Of a DNA stretch of 64,000 bases, positions 43,137 through 52,210 are shown in pieces; within the stretch, counting starts at the first letter, position 1, and each line of letters starts with the position of its first letter. The DNA lies in assembly GCA_036490475.1 (NCBI GenBank), contig DASXDT010000002.1, positions 1 to 64,000 of the forward strand, read 5' to 3'. The notes beneath the pieces were generated by a model. That model searched no databases, had not been told where the DNA came from, and saw only the letters and a program-made list of their open reading frames with translations. The translations under genes and the position numbers were made by a program. The stretch comes from Candidatus Tumulicola sp. (GTDB lineage: Bacteria; Vulcanimicrobiota; Vulcanimicrobiia; Vulcanimicrobiales; Vulcanimicrobiaceae).

Positions 43137-43162
43137 GAATCCTCCATCTGCGAGCGTGATTG

Positions 43163-44302
43163 TCAGGTTAAAACGCTTTCGAGCGAATTGGTCTCGTTTG
43201 CCATCACGATCTCCATCGCGATGCGTTCGCCGACCGAAACGTCACGCCCCCAGCGATACGACGAATAGGGGGTAAAGCGAGTTCCAGGCGATCCCGGAAT
43301 GCGTAACGATACGTCGTAGCAGACGAACTCTTTGGGTGGGCCGGCAACGACGATGCATTGCAACGCGAAGGGGCCGATGACGCCCGGCGGATTCGCTTCG
43401 CGCGCTGCCGCAACGAAGCGCTCGCCCATGTCGAAGGCTTTTTCCAACATCGACTCGGTTAGCGTCGCCGCGATGTGCCCGGCTTCTTCCATCCGCATCG
43501 GGACGTCGCGTAATGCGTCCAGCGCCGACGGTGGCACGTTGCGAAACCCCTCAAGGTTCGTTTGACGCCGCGTGTCGGTTCCGCTCAACTCCAGCTCCCC
43601 GAGCACGGGCGAATAAAAGAAATTCAAATTAACGGACGGGCCGAGGGCATATTCCTCGATCACGGCGTTTTGTAAACCGGCTTCGTCGAGGATCCCTTCG
43701 CGCATGAGGCGCTGCGCGGTGTCGTAGTAGTTTTCGCGTGACGTCGCCAAAAAGAACGCCCGTTCGAACGAAACGCGGGCGTGCGGGGCTTTCACCATGA
43801 CGATGCGATCGATTTCGTCCGGCCCGTTGCAGCGGCGAGGGTAACGGATGCCGGCACGCTCGAGCAGTGCGTACTGATTGTTTTCCTCGTCACGTTCCTC
43901 GGCACGCAGCAGGCGTCGATTTCCAAAAAACGGGACCAACATGCGCCGCTCGATCTCGTCGTACGAATACTGCTGGTGCAGATAGACCTCGAACGAGCGA
44001 TTCGCGACGAACACGACATTTCGTTCGAGCAAACGTCGTTGTACGTCGTCGTTGAGAATGTCGGGAAAGCGCGCCAGCTCGAGAACGTCATCGACGCACC
44101 CGCGCGCCGGGCCGGGCGGACCGGTTTTCCGAAAATACTGCGTATACGTGCGCTCTCGGCTGGCCGCCGTGACGACGAGATTGCGCAGTCCGGCCGAGCG
44201 CGCGCCCGCGGCGACTTCGAGCGCCGAATGGCTGCCGATCGAACAGAGCGTCAAGGCGTTGCGGTCGTACCGCGCGAGGGCGGAGCGCACTAGCTCGCTC
44301 AT
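43163..44302 (-). CDS. PurP-family ATP-grasp protein (FAICAR synthetase-like), divergent copy
   Basis: 379 residues. The N-terminus is typical of PurP: LTLCSIGSHSALEVAAGARS and YLHQQYSYDEIERRMLVPFFGN. ATP-grasp core: IVMVKAPHA, FFYSPVLGELELSGTDTRRQ, and TRFTPYSSYRWGRDVSVGERIA at the C-terminus. PurP ligates formate to AICAR with ATP to give FAICAR. Compared with the second copy, the Gly-rich loop is changed, so it may have a related but different role, as for PurP paralogues in archaea. Start overlaps the cydB stop (ATGA). Confidence 0.85.
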   Translation of the reverse strand: MSELVRSALARYDRNALTLCSIGSHSALEVAAGARSAGLRNLVVTAASRERTYTQYFRKTGPPGPARGCVDDVLELARFPDILNDDVQRRLLERNVVFVANRSFEVYLHQQYSYDEIERRMLVPFFGNRRLLRAEERDEENNQYALLERAGIRYPRRCNGPDEIDRIVMVKAPHARVSFERAFFLATSRENYYDTAQRLMREGILDEAGLQNAVIEEYALGPSVNLNFFYSPVLGELELSGTDTRRQTNLEGFRNVPPSALDALRDVPMRMEEAGHIAATLTESMLEKAFDMGERFVAAAREANPPGVIGPFALQCIVVAGPPKEFVCYDVSLRIPGSPGTRFTPYSSYRWGRDVSVGERIAMEIVMANETNSLESVLT

Positions 44303-45294
44303 CGTACGACGTCCTCAACGCGCAACTTTCCGGCCATACGACGAAATACCAGCGAACCGTACGCGACAACAGCGATGCCACCACCGATCGTAACGGTCAA
44401 CGCCGTCGTCATCGCCGCCACCGACGGCGCAGCGGCGTCGATCGACAGACCTCCGGATCCAGGCGGGTAACCGGGAAGGATGTACGGATACATGGTCGCC
44501 GCCGCGGCACCCATCAAAGCGATGAGGAACAGGCTGGACGCTGCAAACGCTCCCACATCGGACTTACCGAGCGCGAGACGCATCGCAATCAACGCAGCCA
44601 GCGCAATCGCGCCGCACGCGTACGTGGCCCAATGCCCGCCGAATCCGCGCAGATACAGCGTCGCGGCGCTAACGATTACGTACAGCGCGGCAACGCACCA
44701 CCACAACGCCGTTAATGCCGACGCTGCCCGCACGGCTGGAGGTCCGTCGATCCGCAAGCGCGCAAACGCGGCGCCGTGAAAGCCGAGCACGCAAACCGCC
44801 AGCAAAGCGACCGCGATGGCATACGGATTGAGTAAGAACGAGAAGCTGCCTTGGAAATAGCCGGATGCGTCGAGCGGTACCCCGCGTATCAGATTGCCGA
44901 GCGCGACTCCGAATAAAACGACTAACAGCGTGCTCGAGGCCCAAAACGCCACGTCCCAAAATTGGTGCCACAATTCCGATGACAAGTGTTCGCGCAGTTC
45001 CAACGAGATGCCGCGGAACATCAGTAGCCATAGCACGACCATGAACGGCAGATAGAACCCGGAGAACGAAGCGGCATAGGCGGTTGGGAACAGCGCGAAC
45101 AGCGCGGCGCCGGCGGCAATCAAACACACCTCGTTGCCGTTCCAGAACGGTCCGATGCTTTCCATCGCGATGCGACGTTCGGCGTCGTTGCGCGCGATGA
45201 ACGGTGCGATCGTCGCGATCCCCAAGTCGAAGCCGTCGGACAACACATAGGCGGTGAGCATCAGCGCGATCACGCAGTACCCGACCGTCGGCAT
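44299..45294 (-). CDS. cydB: Cytochrome bd-type ubiquinol oxidase subunit II
   Basis: 331 residues, about eight predicted helices. The N-terminal signature TAYVLSDGFDLGIATIAPFI contains the conserved LDGFDLG-type motif, followed by GPFWNGNEVCLIAAGAALFA. CydB pairs with CydA in the membrane. The ATG overlaps the cydA stop (TGATG) and its stop overlaps the purP start. Confidence 0.93.
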   Translation of the reverse strand: MPTVGYCVIALMLTAYVLSDGFDLGIATIAPFIARNDAERRIAMESIGPFWNGNEVCLIAAGAALFALFPTAYAASFSGFYLPFMVVLWLLMFRGISLELREHLSSELWHQFWDVAFWASSTLLVVLFGVALGNLIRGVPLDASGYFQGSFSFLLNPYAIAVALLAVCVLGFHGAAFARLRIDGPPAVRAASALTALWWCVAALYVIVSAATLYLRGFGGHWATYACGAIALAALIAMRLALGKSDVGAFAASSLFLIALMGAAAATMYPYILPGYPPGSGGLSIDAAAPSVAAMTTALTVTIGGGIAVVAYGSLVFRRMAGKLRVEDVVR

Positions 45295-46625
45295 CAGACC
45301 GCGACCTCTGGCGCGTGCGACGGGCCAAGCCCGATTTCCCGAAGCACGAGCGATAAGAACAGCACGCCGAGCAAGAAATACAATCCGGTAAAGCCGATGA
45401 TCGTAAACAGCGTTTCGCCGCCACTCACCGTCGGCGAACTTCCGGCGGCCGTACGCATCAATCCGTATACGATCCAAGGTTGACGCCCGACTTCGCTCAC
45501 CACCCAGCCGGCTTCGTTTGCGATGTATGGAAACGGCACGAGCAGCATAAGTACCCATAACATCAACGGTGTCGAGTAGAGCCGGCGCATCACCAGCAGC
45601 AGCATTGCCAGTGCGGTGATGCCGCCGAAGATCGTGCCCAACCCGACCATCACGTGGTACGCATAGTACGTCAGCTCGACCGGCGGCCAGAACTCGCGCG
45701 GATAGGCTTCGAGCCCGTTCACGTTGGCGCCAAAGTTCCCGTACGCCAGATAACTCAGAATGCCGGGAACGAAGACCGGATCGAGCAGCGTCCGGCTTTT
45801 CGAGTCCGGCATGCCGATAATCGCCAGCGGCGCGCCGTGCGTCGATTGAAACAGGCCCTCCATCGCCGCCAGCTTCACCGGCTGGTATTTCGTAACGTCG
45901 TCGGCGTTGATGTCTCCCGTCGGGAACGCCGCCAGGATCGAAAGCACGAAGGCGGCGATGATACCGGATCGCACGAAACGTTTTGCCAGCGCCGTCTCGC
46001 GCTTGGCCAACAGATAGTATGCACCGACGCCGGCAACGATCAAGCTGCCCGTCAATAACGCCCCGATAAAGACGTGGGCGAACTGCCAGCGTGCCCACGA
46101 CGAGAGCACGACGGCCCAAATGTCGGTGAGTTGATACGTGCCGTTCGGCCCCGCGACATAGCCGACGGGATGCTGCATCCACGCATCGGTGACGACGATA
46201 AAATAACCGGAGAGCCAGGATCCGAGGCAAACCATTACCGCCGCCCACGCCATAAACCGCGTCGGCTTTCCGCGCCGGCCGTACAGTAGCGCGCCGAGGA
46301 AAATCGACTCGAGGAAGAACGCGAACATGCCCTCCATCGCAAGCGGCTGTCCTACGACCGAACCGCTGGAACGCGAAAAGGCCGCCCAGTTCGTTCCGAA
46401 TTGAAACTCCATCGGGATCCCCGTGACGACGCCGGCCGCGAAGTTAACGGCGAAGATCGTCGTCCAGAAACGCGCTGCCGCCGCGTCTTCTGGGTCGCCG
46501 CCGTGCGCGGCTTTCCAGGTGTAGGCCACGACGAAGGGTGCCAGGCCGATCGTTCCGATCGGAAACAGATAGTGAAACATGACCGTGAACGCAAACTGTA
46601 GGCGATCGGCCAGCACTGTTTCCAT
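45294..46625 (-). CDS. cydA: Cytochrome bd-type ubiquinol oxidase subunit I (short Q-loop)
   Basis: 443 residues. It reduces O2 to water with quinol and contributes to membrane potential. The axial His is in FTVMFHYLFP, and GIPMEFQFGTNW and GRQPWIVYGLMRT are characteristic of the heme b558/b595 region. The Q-loop between helices 6 and 7 is short, as in CioA/non-E. coli enzymes. Starts seven bases after the preceding gene, so it lies inside the purine operon. Confidence 0.94.
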   Translation of the reverse strand: METVLADRLQFAFTVMFHYLFPIGTIGLAPFVVAYTWKAAHGGDPEDAAAARFWTTIFAVNFAAGVVTGIPMEFQFGTNWAAFSRSSGSVVGQPLAMEGMFAFFLESIFLGALLYGRRGKPTRFMAWAAVMVCLGSWLSGYFIVVTDAWMQHPVGYVAGPNGTYQLTDIWAVVLSSWARWQFAHVFIGALLTGSLIVAGVGAYYLLAKRETALAKRFVRSGIIAAFVLSILAAFPTGDINADDVTKYQPVKLAAMEGLFQSTHGAPLAIIGMPDSKSRTLLDPVFVPGILSYLAYGNFGANVNGLEAYPREFWPPVELTYYAYHVMVGLGTIFGGITALAMLLLVMRRLYSTPLMLWVLMLLVPFPYIANEAGWVVSEVGRQPWIVYGLMRTAAGSSPTVSGGETLFTIIGFTGLYFLLGVLFLSLVLREIGLGPSHAPEVAV

Positions 46626-46632
46626 ATCGCTC

Positions 46633-47760
46633 CTAGCTACTCGAGCCCGATAGCAACTTGCGTGCTTGCGGGCTATCCTGATATTCGACGGTCAAAATCG
46701 CGCGCAGGTGCGAAGCGGCAGCTCGCGCTCGCCAATCATCTATTCGCTGCAGCGTGGTATAGCACCACAGCAACAGCATCGGGAGGTCGCGGTCGCGCGG
46801 ATAGACCTTGTGCATGTCGTCGATCGACTCTGCCACAAACGCCGTTTCAGAGAATTCGCGGTCGCCGTAATTGTAATCGAGCATATAGTTGATGTGTTTG
46901 AGTTGATTCTCGATGCCGAGAATCGAAAATCCCATGCGACCGAAGTACTCGTCGGCCGGCGCCAGCGTACCCATGTACGCATCGTGCGGCATCGACGTCA
47001 CCGTCGTGATCACGCGAATCGGCGCGACCGCCTGCAATCTCGTGAGGAACGCTTTAGCATTTCGGACATCGCTCGCGGTCACGTTATCGACGCCGGGCGT
47101 TAAAACGTTCATCGCCGCGACGAACGCCGGACCCCAGGTCGTCGGCAAGTGCGCGATCGGAAAATCCGGTTGGGCCGCCCGTGCGATCGCTAAAGATCGC
47201 CATTGGGGATCGCCGGTCAAGAGCCAGGCGCGCCAATTCGCTTCGACGCGCGCTAGCAGCGCGTCGGTATCGCCCGGATACGCCCGTACGTTCGCGCCGG
47301 CATCGTCATCGGCCATGCGCGCCAACGCTTTCACGTCGTCTTCGGAGTCCACGCGGAGCAAGACTCGATTGGCTTGCTCGACCAAGCTCCGGTCTTTCGA
47401 ATTTTTCTGCACCCATACGGCCGCTTCGCGAACCCACCACGCGGCGGCATCGTGATTGATCAGCGGGTTGTAGTTGAGCCCGGCACCGATCTGGACGGTC
47501 AACGTGGCGAGTTCGCCGTAGGCCGGGTCGTTCGGATACTGCAGCGAGTACGCGCGACCCGCGTTGAAGATGGTCGATAAGTAATATTGTTGCGAGCGAT
47601 AGCTCCAGCCGGCGTCTCCGTCTTTTGCGTACGCATCCTTCATCTGTTGGTACAGGATCGACGGGTCGGCGACCAGGGCTGCGCGCGCCGAAGCGGGCGG
47701 CAGCGCGATGCACGCCGCCAACATGAGTAGCGCCAGCCGCTTACAGAACGCTCGAATCAT
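46633..47760 (-). CDS. Exported protein of unknown function
   Basis: 375 residues with a signal sequence, MIRAFCKRLALLMLAACIAL. LAAC could be a lipobox, or cleavage may follow PASARAA. The mature part is alpha-helical with Trp/Tyr-rich segments such as YRSQQYYLSTIFNAGRAYSL and TGDPQWRSLAIARAAQPDFP, resembling TPR-like repeats. No catalytic motif recognised. It overlaps purP by 20 bp and abuts cydA. Confidence 0.75.
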   Translation of the reverse strand: MIRAFCKRLALLMLAACIALPPASARAALVADPSILYQQMKDAYAKDGDAGWSYRSQQYYLSTIFNAGRAYSLQYPNDPAYGELATLTVQIGAGLNYNPLINHDAAAWWVREAAVWVQKNSKDRSLVEQANRVLLRVDSEDDVKALARMADDDAGANVRAYPGDTDALLARVEANWRAWLLTGDPQWRSLAIARAAQPDFPIAHLPTTWGPAFVAAMNVLTPGVDNVTASDVRNAKAFLTRLQAVAPIRVITTVTSMPHDAYMGTLAPADEYFGRMGFSILGIENQLKHINYMLDYNYGDREFSETAFVAESIDDMHKVYPRDRDLPMLLLWCYTTLQRIDDWRARAAASHLRAILTVEYQDSPQARKLLSGSSS

Positions 47761-48763
47761 CCAGCACCAGACGAAGGTTATTCGTCAGCAACGCGTTCTT
47801 TAATTCGCGCGCGATTCGTCGCCCCGTCGACATCGGCTCGGAGTAGTTCAGATACGAATACGGCGATCCGTCGATGAACAGATTCGTGCCGGCAACGATT
47901 CTGGCGGAAATTTCCATGATGTAAAACTGCATGTCGGGCGTGATGATGGTTTCGATGCAGAACGCGCCGAACAGGCCTTTAGGGCCGCAGATTTCTTGAC
48001 TGACGCGAACGACGTCGTCGCCCATACGCAAGGCCTCGGCGAGCATCGACTCGCGCAGCGATACCGGCTGGTTGCCGACGACTACGTAGGACGGGCTGAC
48101 GTCCATACTTCCCTGTGCGGCCGCCGGAATACGCCCCAGCGAGTCGACGTTGGTTTCGTAGCGCCGGTCCATCGACATGATCTCCAACGTGCCGTCGAGC
48201 GGCGAATAGAAATAATGTATGTAGAGCGGAACGCCGATGATATATTCCTGAATGATGTGCTCTTGCTGCAGGTGCGCAGCGCGCGATTCGAAGTCGGCCG
48301 CGTCCTGAATGAACATGTAGCCCTTGCCGCCCTGCGCACCGTACAGTTTCACGATAACCGGACGGTCGATTTCGGCGCCGCTGCGAAACTGTCGCGGCAA
48401 TTGCAGGCCGGCGCGCGACAACCATTGCCGCTGCAACTCGCGGCTGGCTTCCCAGTCGAGAACGGCCTTGTTCCCGAAATAGGGAATCGTCATCTTCTTC
48501 TGCTCCTCGAGCGAAAGATAGGCGACGAACGATCCGTGCGGGACGATGATCATTTTCCGACTCGTGAGGTCGTCGATCAGGCTGGAGAATTCCGAGTAGT
48601 CGTTGAGCGTAATCACTTCATCGACAAATTTGAAGGATCGATACAGACGCTCGGTCACGCGATTGGAGATCGCGAGCGTTTTGAATCCTTCGTCGTGCGC
48701 TCCCTTGAGGATCTGCAGCGCGGAATGCGATCCGAGCGTCGCGATAGTATAGGGTTTATTCAT
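47741..48763 (-). CDS. purP: 5-formaminoimidazole-4-carboxamide ribotide synthetase PurP
   Basis: 340 residues, canonical PurP. N-terminus IATLGSHSALQILKGAHDEG, then SFVAYLSLEEQKKMTIPYFGN and the ATP-grasp loop VIVKLYGAQGGKGYMFIQ. SPLDGTLEIMSMDRRYETNV, the Glu-rich catalytic strand FYIMEISARIVAGTN and the ending YSYLNYSEPMSTGRRIA follow. Uses formate and ATP to formylate AICAR, an archaeal-type step. It sits between purS-like and an exported protein, overlapping purS by four bases. Confidence 0.9.
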   Translation of the reverse strand: MNKPYTIATLGSHSALQILKGAHDEGFKTLAISNRVTERLYRSFKFVDEVITLNDYSEFSSLIDDLTSRKMIIVPHGSFVAYLSLEEQKKMTIPYFGNKAVLDWEASRELQRQWLSRAGLQLPRQFRSGAEIDRPVIVKLYGAQGGKGYMFIQDAADFESRAAHLQQEHIIQEYIIGVPLYIHYFYSPLDGTLEIMSMDRRYETNVDSLGRIPAAAQGSMDVSPSYVVVGNQPVSLRESMLAEALRMGDDVVRVSQEICGPKGLFGAFCIETIITPDMQFYIMEISARIVAGTNLFIDGSPYSYLNYSEPMSTGRRIARELKNALLTNNLRLVLDDSSVL

Positions 48764-49200
48764 CGTTCGTAGAGCGCCTCATCAATCGCAGGGTTACAGA
48801 GCAAGAGTCGCACCGCATCGTCGAGTACCGGGCGGTGCACCGGTGCGCCATTTTGGTCGAATAAGCGCCAGCCGACGTAGCGGCGAGCCGATGCGACTTC
48901 GGGAATGGGCTTTCCAAGGCGCTTGGCGTCGCGCGGATCGCGACGCCCGATCCAGACCTCACCATGACGCGGATGGCCTTCTGCCAGCACAGTGAGGCGA
49001 TGCTTGTTGGGGTTAAAGATCGATTCATTTGCCGCCACGCGACGGGCGAACGTTTCGGCTTCGCCGCCGTCCTCGCAGCTCCAAATTTCAGTGCGCTCGA
49101 CGCGACTCAACACGAGACCCAGGCGTTTCAGCGCCTGAGCTGCGGTAAACGCCGCATTATCGGGAATTTTTAGTGCGATCGCGGCGACGCGTTGGGTCAT
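48760..49200 (-). CDS. PurS-like protein with C-terminal extension
   Basis: 146 residues. The first 45 residues (VAAIALKIPDNAAFTAAQAL, RLGLVLSRVERTEIW) resemble PurS, the small bridging subunit of FGAM synthase. The rest (SIFNPNKHRLTVL, VWIGRRDPRDAKRLG, ARRYVGWRLFD) is not part of ordinary PurS (about 80 aa). Position directly after purQ, with ATGA overlaps on both sides, strongly suggests a PurS role. Confidence 0.65.
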   Translation of the reverse strand: MTQRVAAIALKIPDNAAFTAAQALKRLGLVLSRVERTEIWSCEDGGEAETFARRVAANESIFNPNKHRLTVLAEGHPRHGEVWIGRRDPRDAKRLGKPIPEVASARRYVGWRLFDQNGAPVHRPVLDDAVRLLLCNPAIDEALYER

Positions 49201-49964
49201 CGATCGACCGCTTCGACAAAACTACGAAAGAGCACCGCTCCGCCGGACGGCGCCAAGACATCGTCGCCGATACGCCGGTCGAGATGCTGAAAGTTCCAGC
49301 CGTCGCGTTCCGGGTGGGGCATGAGGGCCAAGACATTTCCCTCCACGTTGAGCAAGCCGGCGCATCCGAGTGCCGATCCGTTCGGAACTGCGGCGTCGTC
49401 GACCGTACCGTCCGCCTGCGAGTACAGAAAGGCTACGTGGCCGCCACCGATCAGTTCGCGCAGATGCTCGGGCGGCGCGGCCAAACAGCCTTCGCCGTTT
49501 GACGCGTACGCCGGGAACGTCGCATCCGGCGGCAGTGCGGCGGTGATCGGCGACCGCCCGGGATCCACCGCGAGCTTGACGTAAATTTGTCGGCAGATGA
49601 AATGCCCGGACGGTCGATTATCCGTGAAGGCAGCGGTCGGACGGCGCAGTTCGCCCGTGCCCGGCACGAGGCCGGCCTCGAGAAGAATCTGCGCGCCGTT
49701 GCAGATACCCAGAATCAGCTTTCCACGTCGTGCGCCGTCGATCACGTAATCCATCACTGGATCGAACGCCGCGACAGCCCCGGCGCGGATTCGGTCCTCG
49801 TACGCAAAGCCGCCGGGTAGAACGTATGCATCGTATTGCGCCAGCATATCGGCGCGCGACCAGTGCACCAGATGCGCGTCGCCGCCGCAGTCGCGCAGCA
49901 AACGCACCGTTTCGTCTTCGGAGTTCGTCCCGGGAAACGTTAACACGGCAATCCGGCGCTTCAC
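49197..49964 (-). CDS. purQ: FGAM synthase glutaminase subunit
   Basis: 255 residues, class I amidotransferase. AVLTFPGTNSEDETVR, YDAYVLPGGFAYEDRIRAG, the Cys nucleophile in GICNGAQILLEAGLVPG and His/Glu in MPHPERDG. Supplies ammonia to PurL. The GTG start overlaps the purL stop. Confidence 0.95.
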   Translation of the reverse strand: MKRRIAVLTFPGTNSEDETVRLLRDCGGDAHLVHWSRADMLAQYDAYVLPGGFAYEDRIRAGAVAAFDPVMDYVIDGARRGKLILGICNGAQILLEAGLVPGTGELRRPTAAFTDNRPSGHFICRQIYVKLAVDPGRSPITAALPPDATFPAYASNGEGCLAAPPEHLRELIGGGHVAFLYSQADGTVDDAAVPNGSALGCAGLLNVEGNVLALMPHPERDGWNFQHLDRRIGDDVLAPSGGAVLFRSFVEAVDR

Positions 49965-52210
49965 GGATACAGCTCCTCGAGCGGACGGCTCCAGATTTGG
50001 TGCAAGCCGGAGATCCCGAACGAAGATCCGTTGACGATCAACTGCGGTCGAGCGATCGTCTCGCCGATTTTGAGGATACCGGTAAGGTTGAGTTCGCTGT
50101 CGTCGCTGACTTCGCATAAAAACCCACCCGCTTCGCAAAATGGGTTGCCGAAATCTAATTCCGCCCCCAGCTCCCGTCCGGCGGCACGCGCATCGAACGC
50201 GAGGCGTGCCAGCGCGACCAGCATTCCGCCGTCCGTAATTGCGCGGCACGACAGCAGCACGCCGGTAGCCATCGCGCTACGCACGATGTCGATCGCGGTG
50301 CGTTCGGCGTCGTACGAGATTTCGGGCAGCGATGCGTGTACGCCGAGCACGTCGGCCAGCACCGAACCGCCGGCGGCCAGTTCGCGACTGCCAACCCACA
50401 AAAGCGCCGAGCCGGGGCGCTTGAGCCCGGGCAAGATCGCCGTCCCGACGTCGTCGGTGACGCCGATGCACGACACGATGGCCGACGCCGGAACGCTGCG
50501 GCCACCGGCGGATGCGTTGTAAAGGCTGACGTTTCCGGATACGAATGCCAACCCGAGTTCGCGAGCCGAGCGCGCCAGCCCGTCGACCGCGGAAACCAGC
50601 GCACCATATTGTTCGGGATTACGCGGATTTCCGAAGTTCAAACAATCGGTGAGCGCGACCGGGCGCGCACCGACTGCGATGACGCGGCGCACTGCCTCGA
50701 GGACGGCGGCTTCGGCCGCGTATGCCGGATCGATCGCCCCGTAGCGCGGGTTGCCCGCGACGGCTAACGCGACACCCAGTCGAGATCCCGGCACCGGCGC
50801 AAGGATACCGGCGTCTGCGGCGCCGCGCGGCAGAACCGTGGTTCCGCGTACGACCCAATCGTAGCGGCGATAGAGCGGCTCGCGCGAGCACACGTCACGG
50901 TGCGCGAGAATCTTCGGGAAAAGGCTATCGACATCGACCGCCGGCAACTCGGGGCTTGCAGCTTCGTGACGGATACATTCGACATACGGCAGATCGTCGA
51001 CGATCTTGCCCGTCAATACATCGATGTCGACGTCCATGACGGTTTTGCCGCCTTGGCGTAGCACGTACTTCTTTTCCGTCGTCAGACGCCCGACGATCGA
51101 AGCGCGCGCGTTATGCGAGATCGACGGCAGCGAATACTCTTCGTTGTAGATGCGCAGCACTTCGGCGGCCGCTTCGTGCGGCAACGCCCACAAGAGCCGC
51201 TCCTGCGCTTCACCGATGGCCGCAACGTACGGCGGTAGCCCGTCGATCGCGACGTTGACGCGGTCGAGATCGATTTCCGCTCCGTATCCGCCGGCCGAAG
51301 CCAGCTCGGCCGAGCAACCCATCAATCCGCCGGCGCCGAGATCTTTGCACGCCGCCACGATGCCGCGTTCGCGCAACGCTTCGAAGACGCGATAGGTCGC
51401 GCGCATCAACACGTTTTTGAGAAACGGGTCGGGAACTTGCACGGCGCCTTTATTAGCGTCTTCGTCGGCTTCGTCCAACGTTACCGACGAGAACGATGCA
51501 CCGCCGAAGCCGCTTTCGTCGGTGGCTTTTCCGACGAGCACCAAATCCCACCCGGCCGCTCCCGGGGGCGCAGCCGAATGCACGATCTCAGACTCTTTCA
51601 AGACCCCCAGAGCGACGACGTTCACCAAACAATTGTCGTCGAAGCCTTCTTCGAAGTAGACGTCGCCCGCGATATTCGGAACGCCGATCGCATTGCCGTA
51701 TGCGCCGATTCCATCGACGACGCTGCGAGCCACATACCGTTGGTGCGAGTCGGCTACGTCGATGCGACCAAAACGCAGCGGATCGGCAACGCCGATCACG
51801 CGGGCACCCATGCATAATACGTCGCGAACGATACCGCCGATGCCCGTCGCCGCGCCTTCGAACGGAACGACTTGCGACGGATGGTTATGCGACTCGTGCG
51901 CGACCACGATGGCGTACGTTTCGCCGGCGTGCTCTCCGAGTCGAACGATACCCGCGTCTTCGCCGGGACCTAGAATGACATCGGGACCGCTTGACGGCAA
52001 TCGCGATAGGAACGGCCGGCTCGACTTGTAGCTGCAATGCTCGCTCCATTGCGCGTCGAACGCGTACAACTCGACGTCGGTCGGTTCGCGTCCGAGCCGC
52101 TCCACAATGCGTTCGATTTCGTCGGACCGTAGCGCGACATTGGGACGGGTTCCGTCAGGCAAGATGTACGCCGGGGGACCCGGTCTGCAGTTGTTGTTGG
52201 AGCGACGCAT
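49961..52210 (-). CDS. purL: FGAM synthase subunit PurL (small type)
   Basis: About 749 residues. DAQWSEHCSYKSSRPFLSRL, VAHESHNHPSQVVPFEGAAT, DLGAGGLMGCSAELASAGG and SGNVSLYNAS are PurL signatures; the size fits the PurLQS form. The ATG at 52210 lies 56 bp inside purC; a TTG at 52162 (giving LPDGTRP) overlaps by 8 bp and is closer to the canonical N-terminus. Confidence 0.94.
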   Translation of the reverse strand: MRRSNNNCRPGPPAYILPDGTRPNVALRSDEIERIVERLGREPTDVELYAFDAQWSEHCSYKSSRPFLSRLPSSGPDVILGPGEDAGIVRLGEHAGETYAIVVAHESHNHPSQVVPFEGAATGIGGIVRDVLCMGARVIGVADPLRFGRIDVADSHQRYVARSVVDGIGAYGNAIGVPNIAGDVYFEEGFDDNCLVNVVALGVLKESEIVHSAAPPGAAGWDLVLVGKATDESGFGGASFSSVTLDEADEDANKGAVQVPDPFLKNVLMRATYRVFEALRERGIVAACKDLGAGGLMGCSAELASAGGYGAEIDLDRVNVAIDGLPPYVAAIGEAQERLLWALPHEAAAEVLRIYNEEYSLPSISHNARASIVGRLTTEKKYVLRQGGKTVMDVDIDVLTGKIVDDLPYVECIRHEAASPELPAVDVDSLFPKILAHRDVCSREPLYRRYDWVVRGTTVLPRGAADAGILAPVPGSRLGVALAVAGNPRYGAIDPAYAAEAAVLEAVRRVIAVGARPVALTDCLNFGNPRNPEQYGALVSAVDGLARSARELGLAFVSGNVSLYNASAGGRSVPASAIVSCIGVTDDVGTAILPGLKRPGSALLWVGSRELAAGGSVLADVLGVHASLPEISYDAERTAIDIVRSAMATGVLLSCRAITDGGMLVALARLAFDARAAGRELGAELDFGNPFCEAGGFLCEVSDDSELNLTGILKIGETIARPQLIVNGSSFGISGLHQIWSRPLEELYP

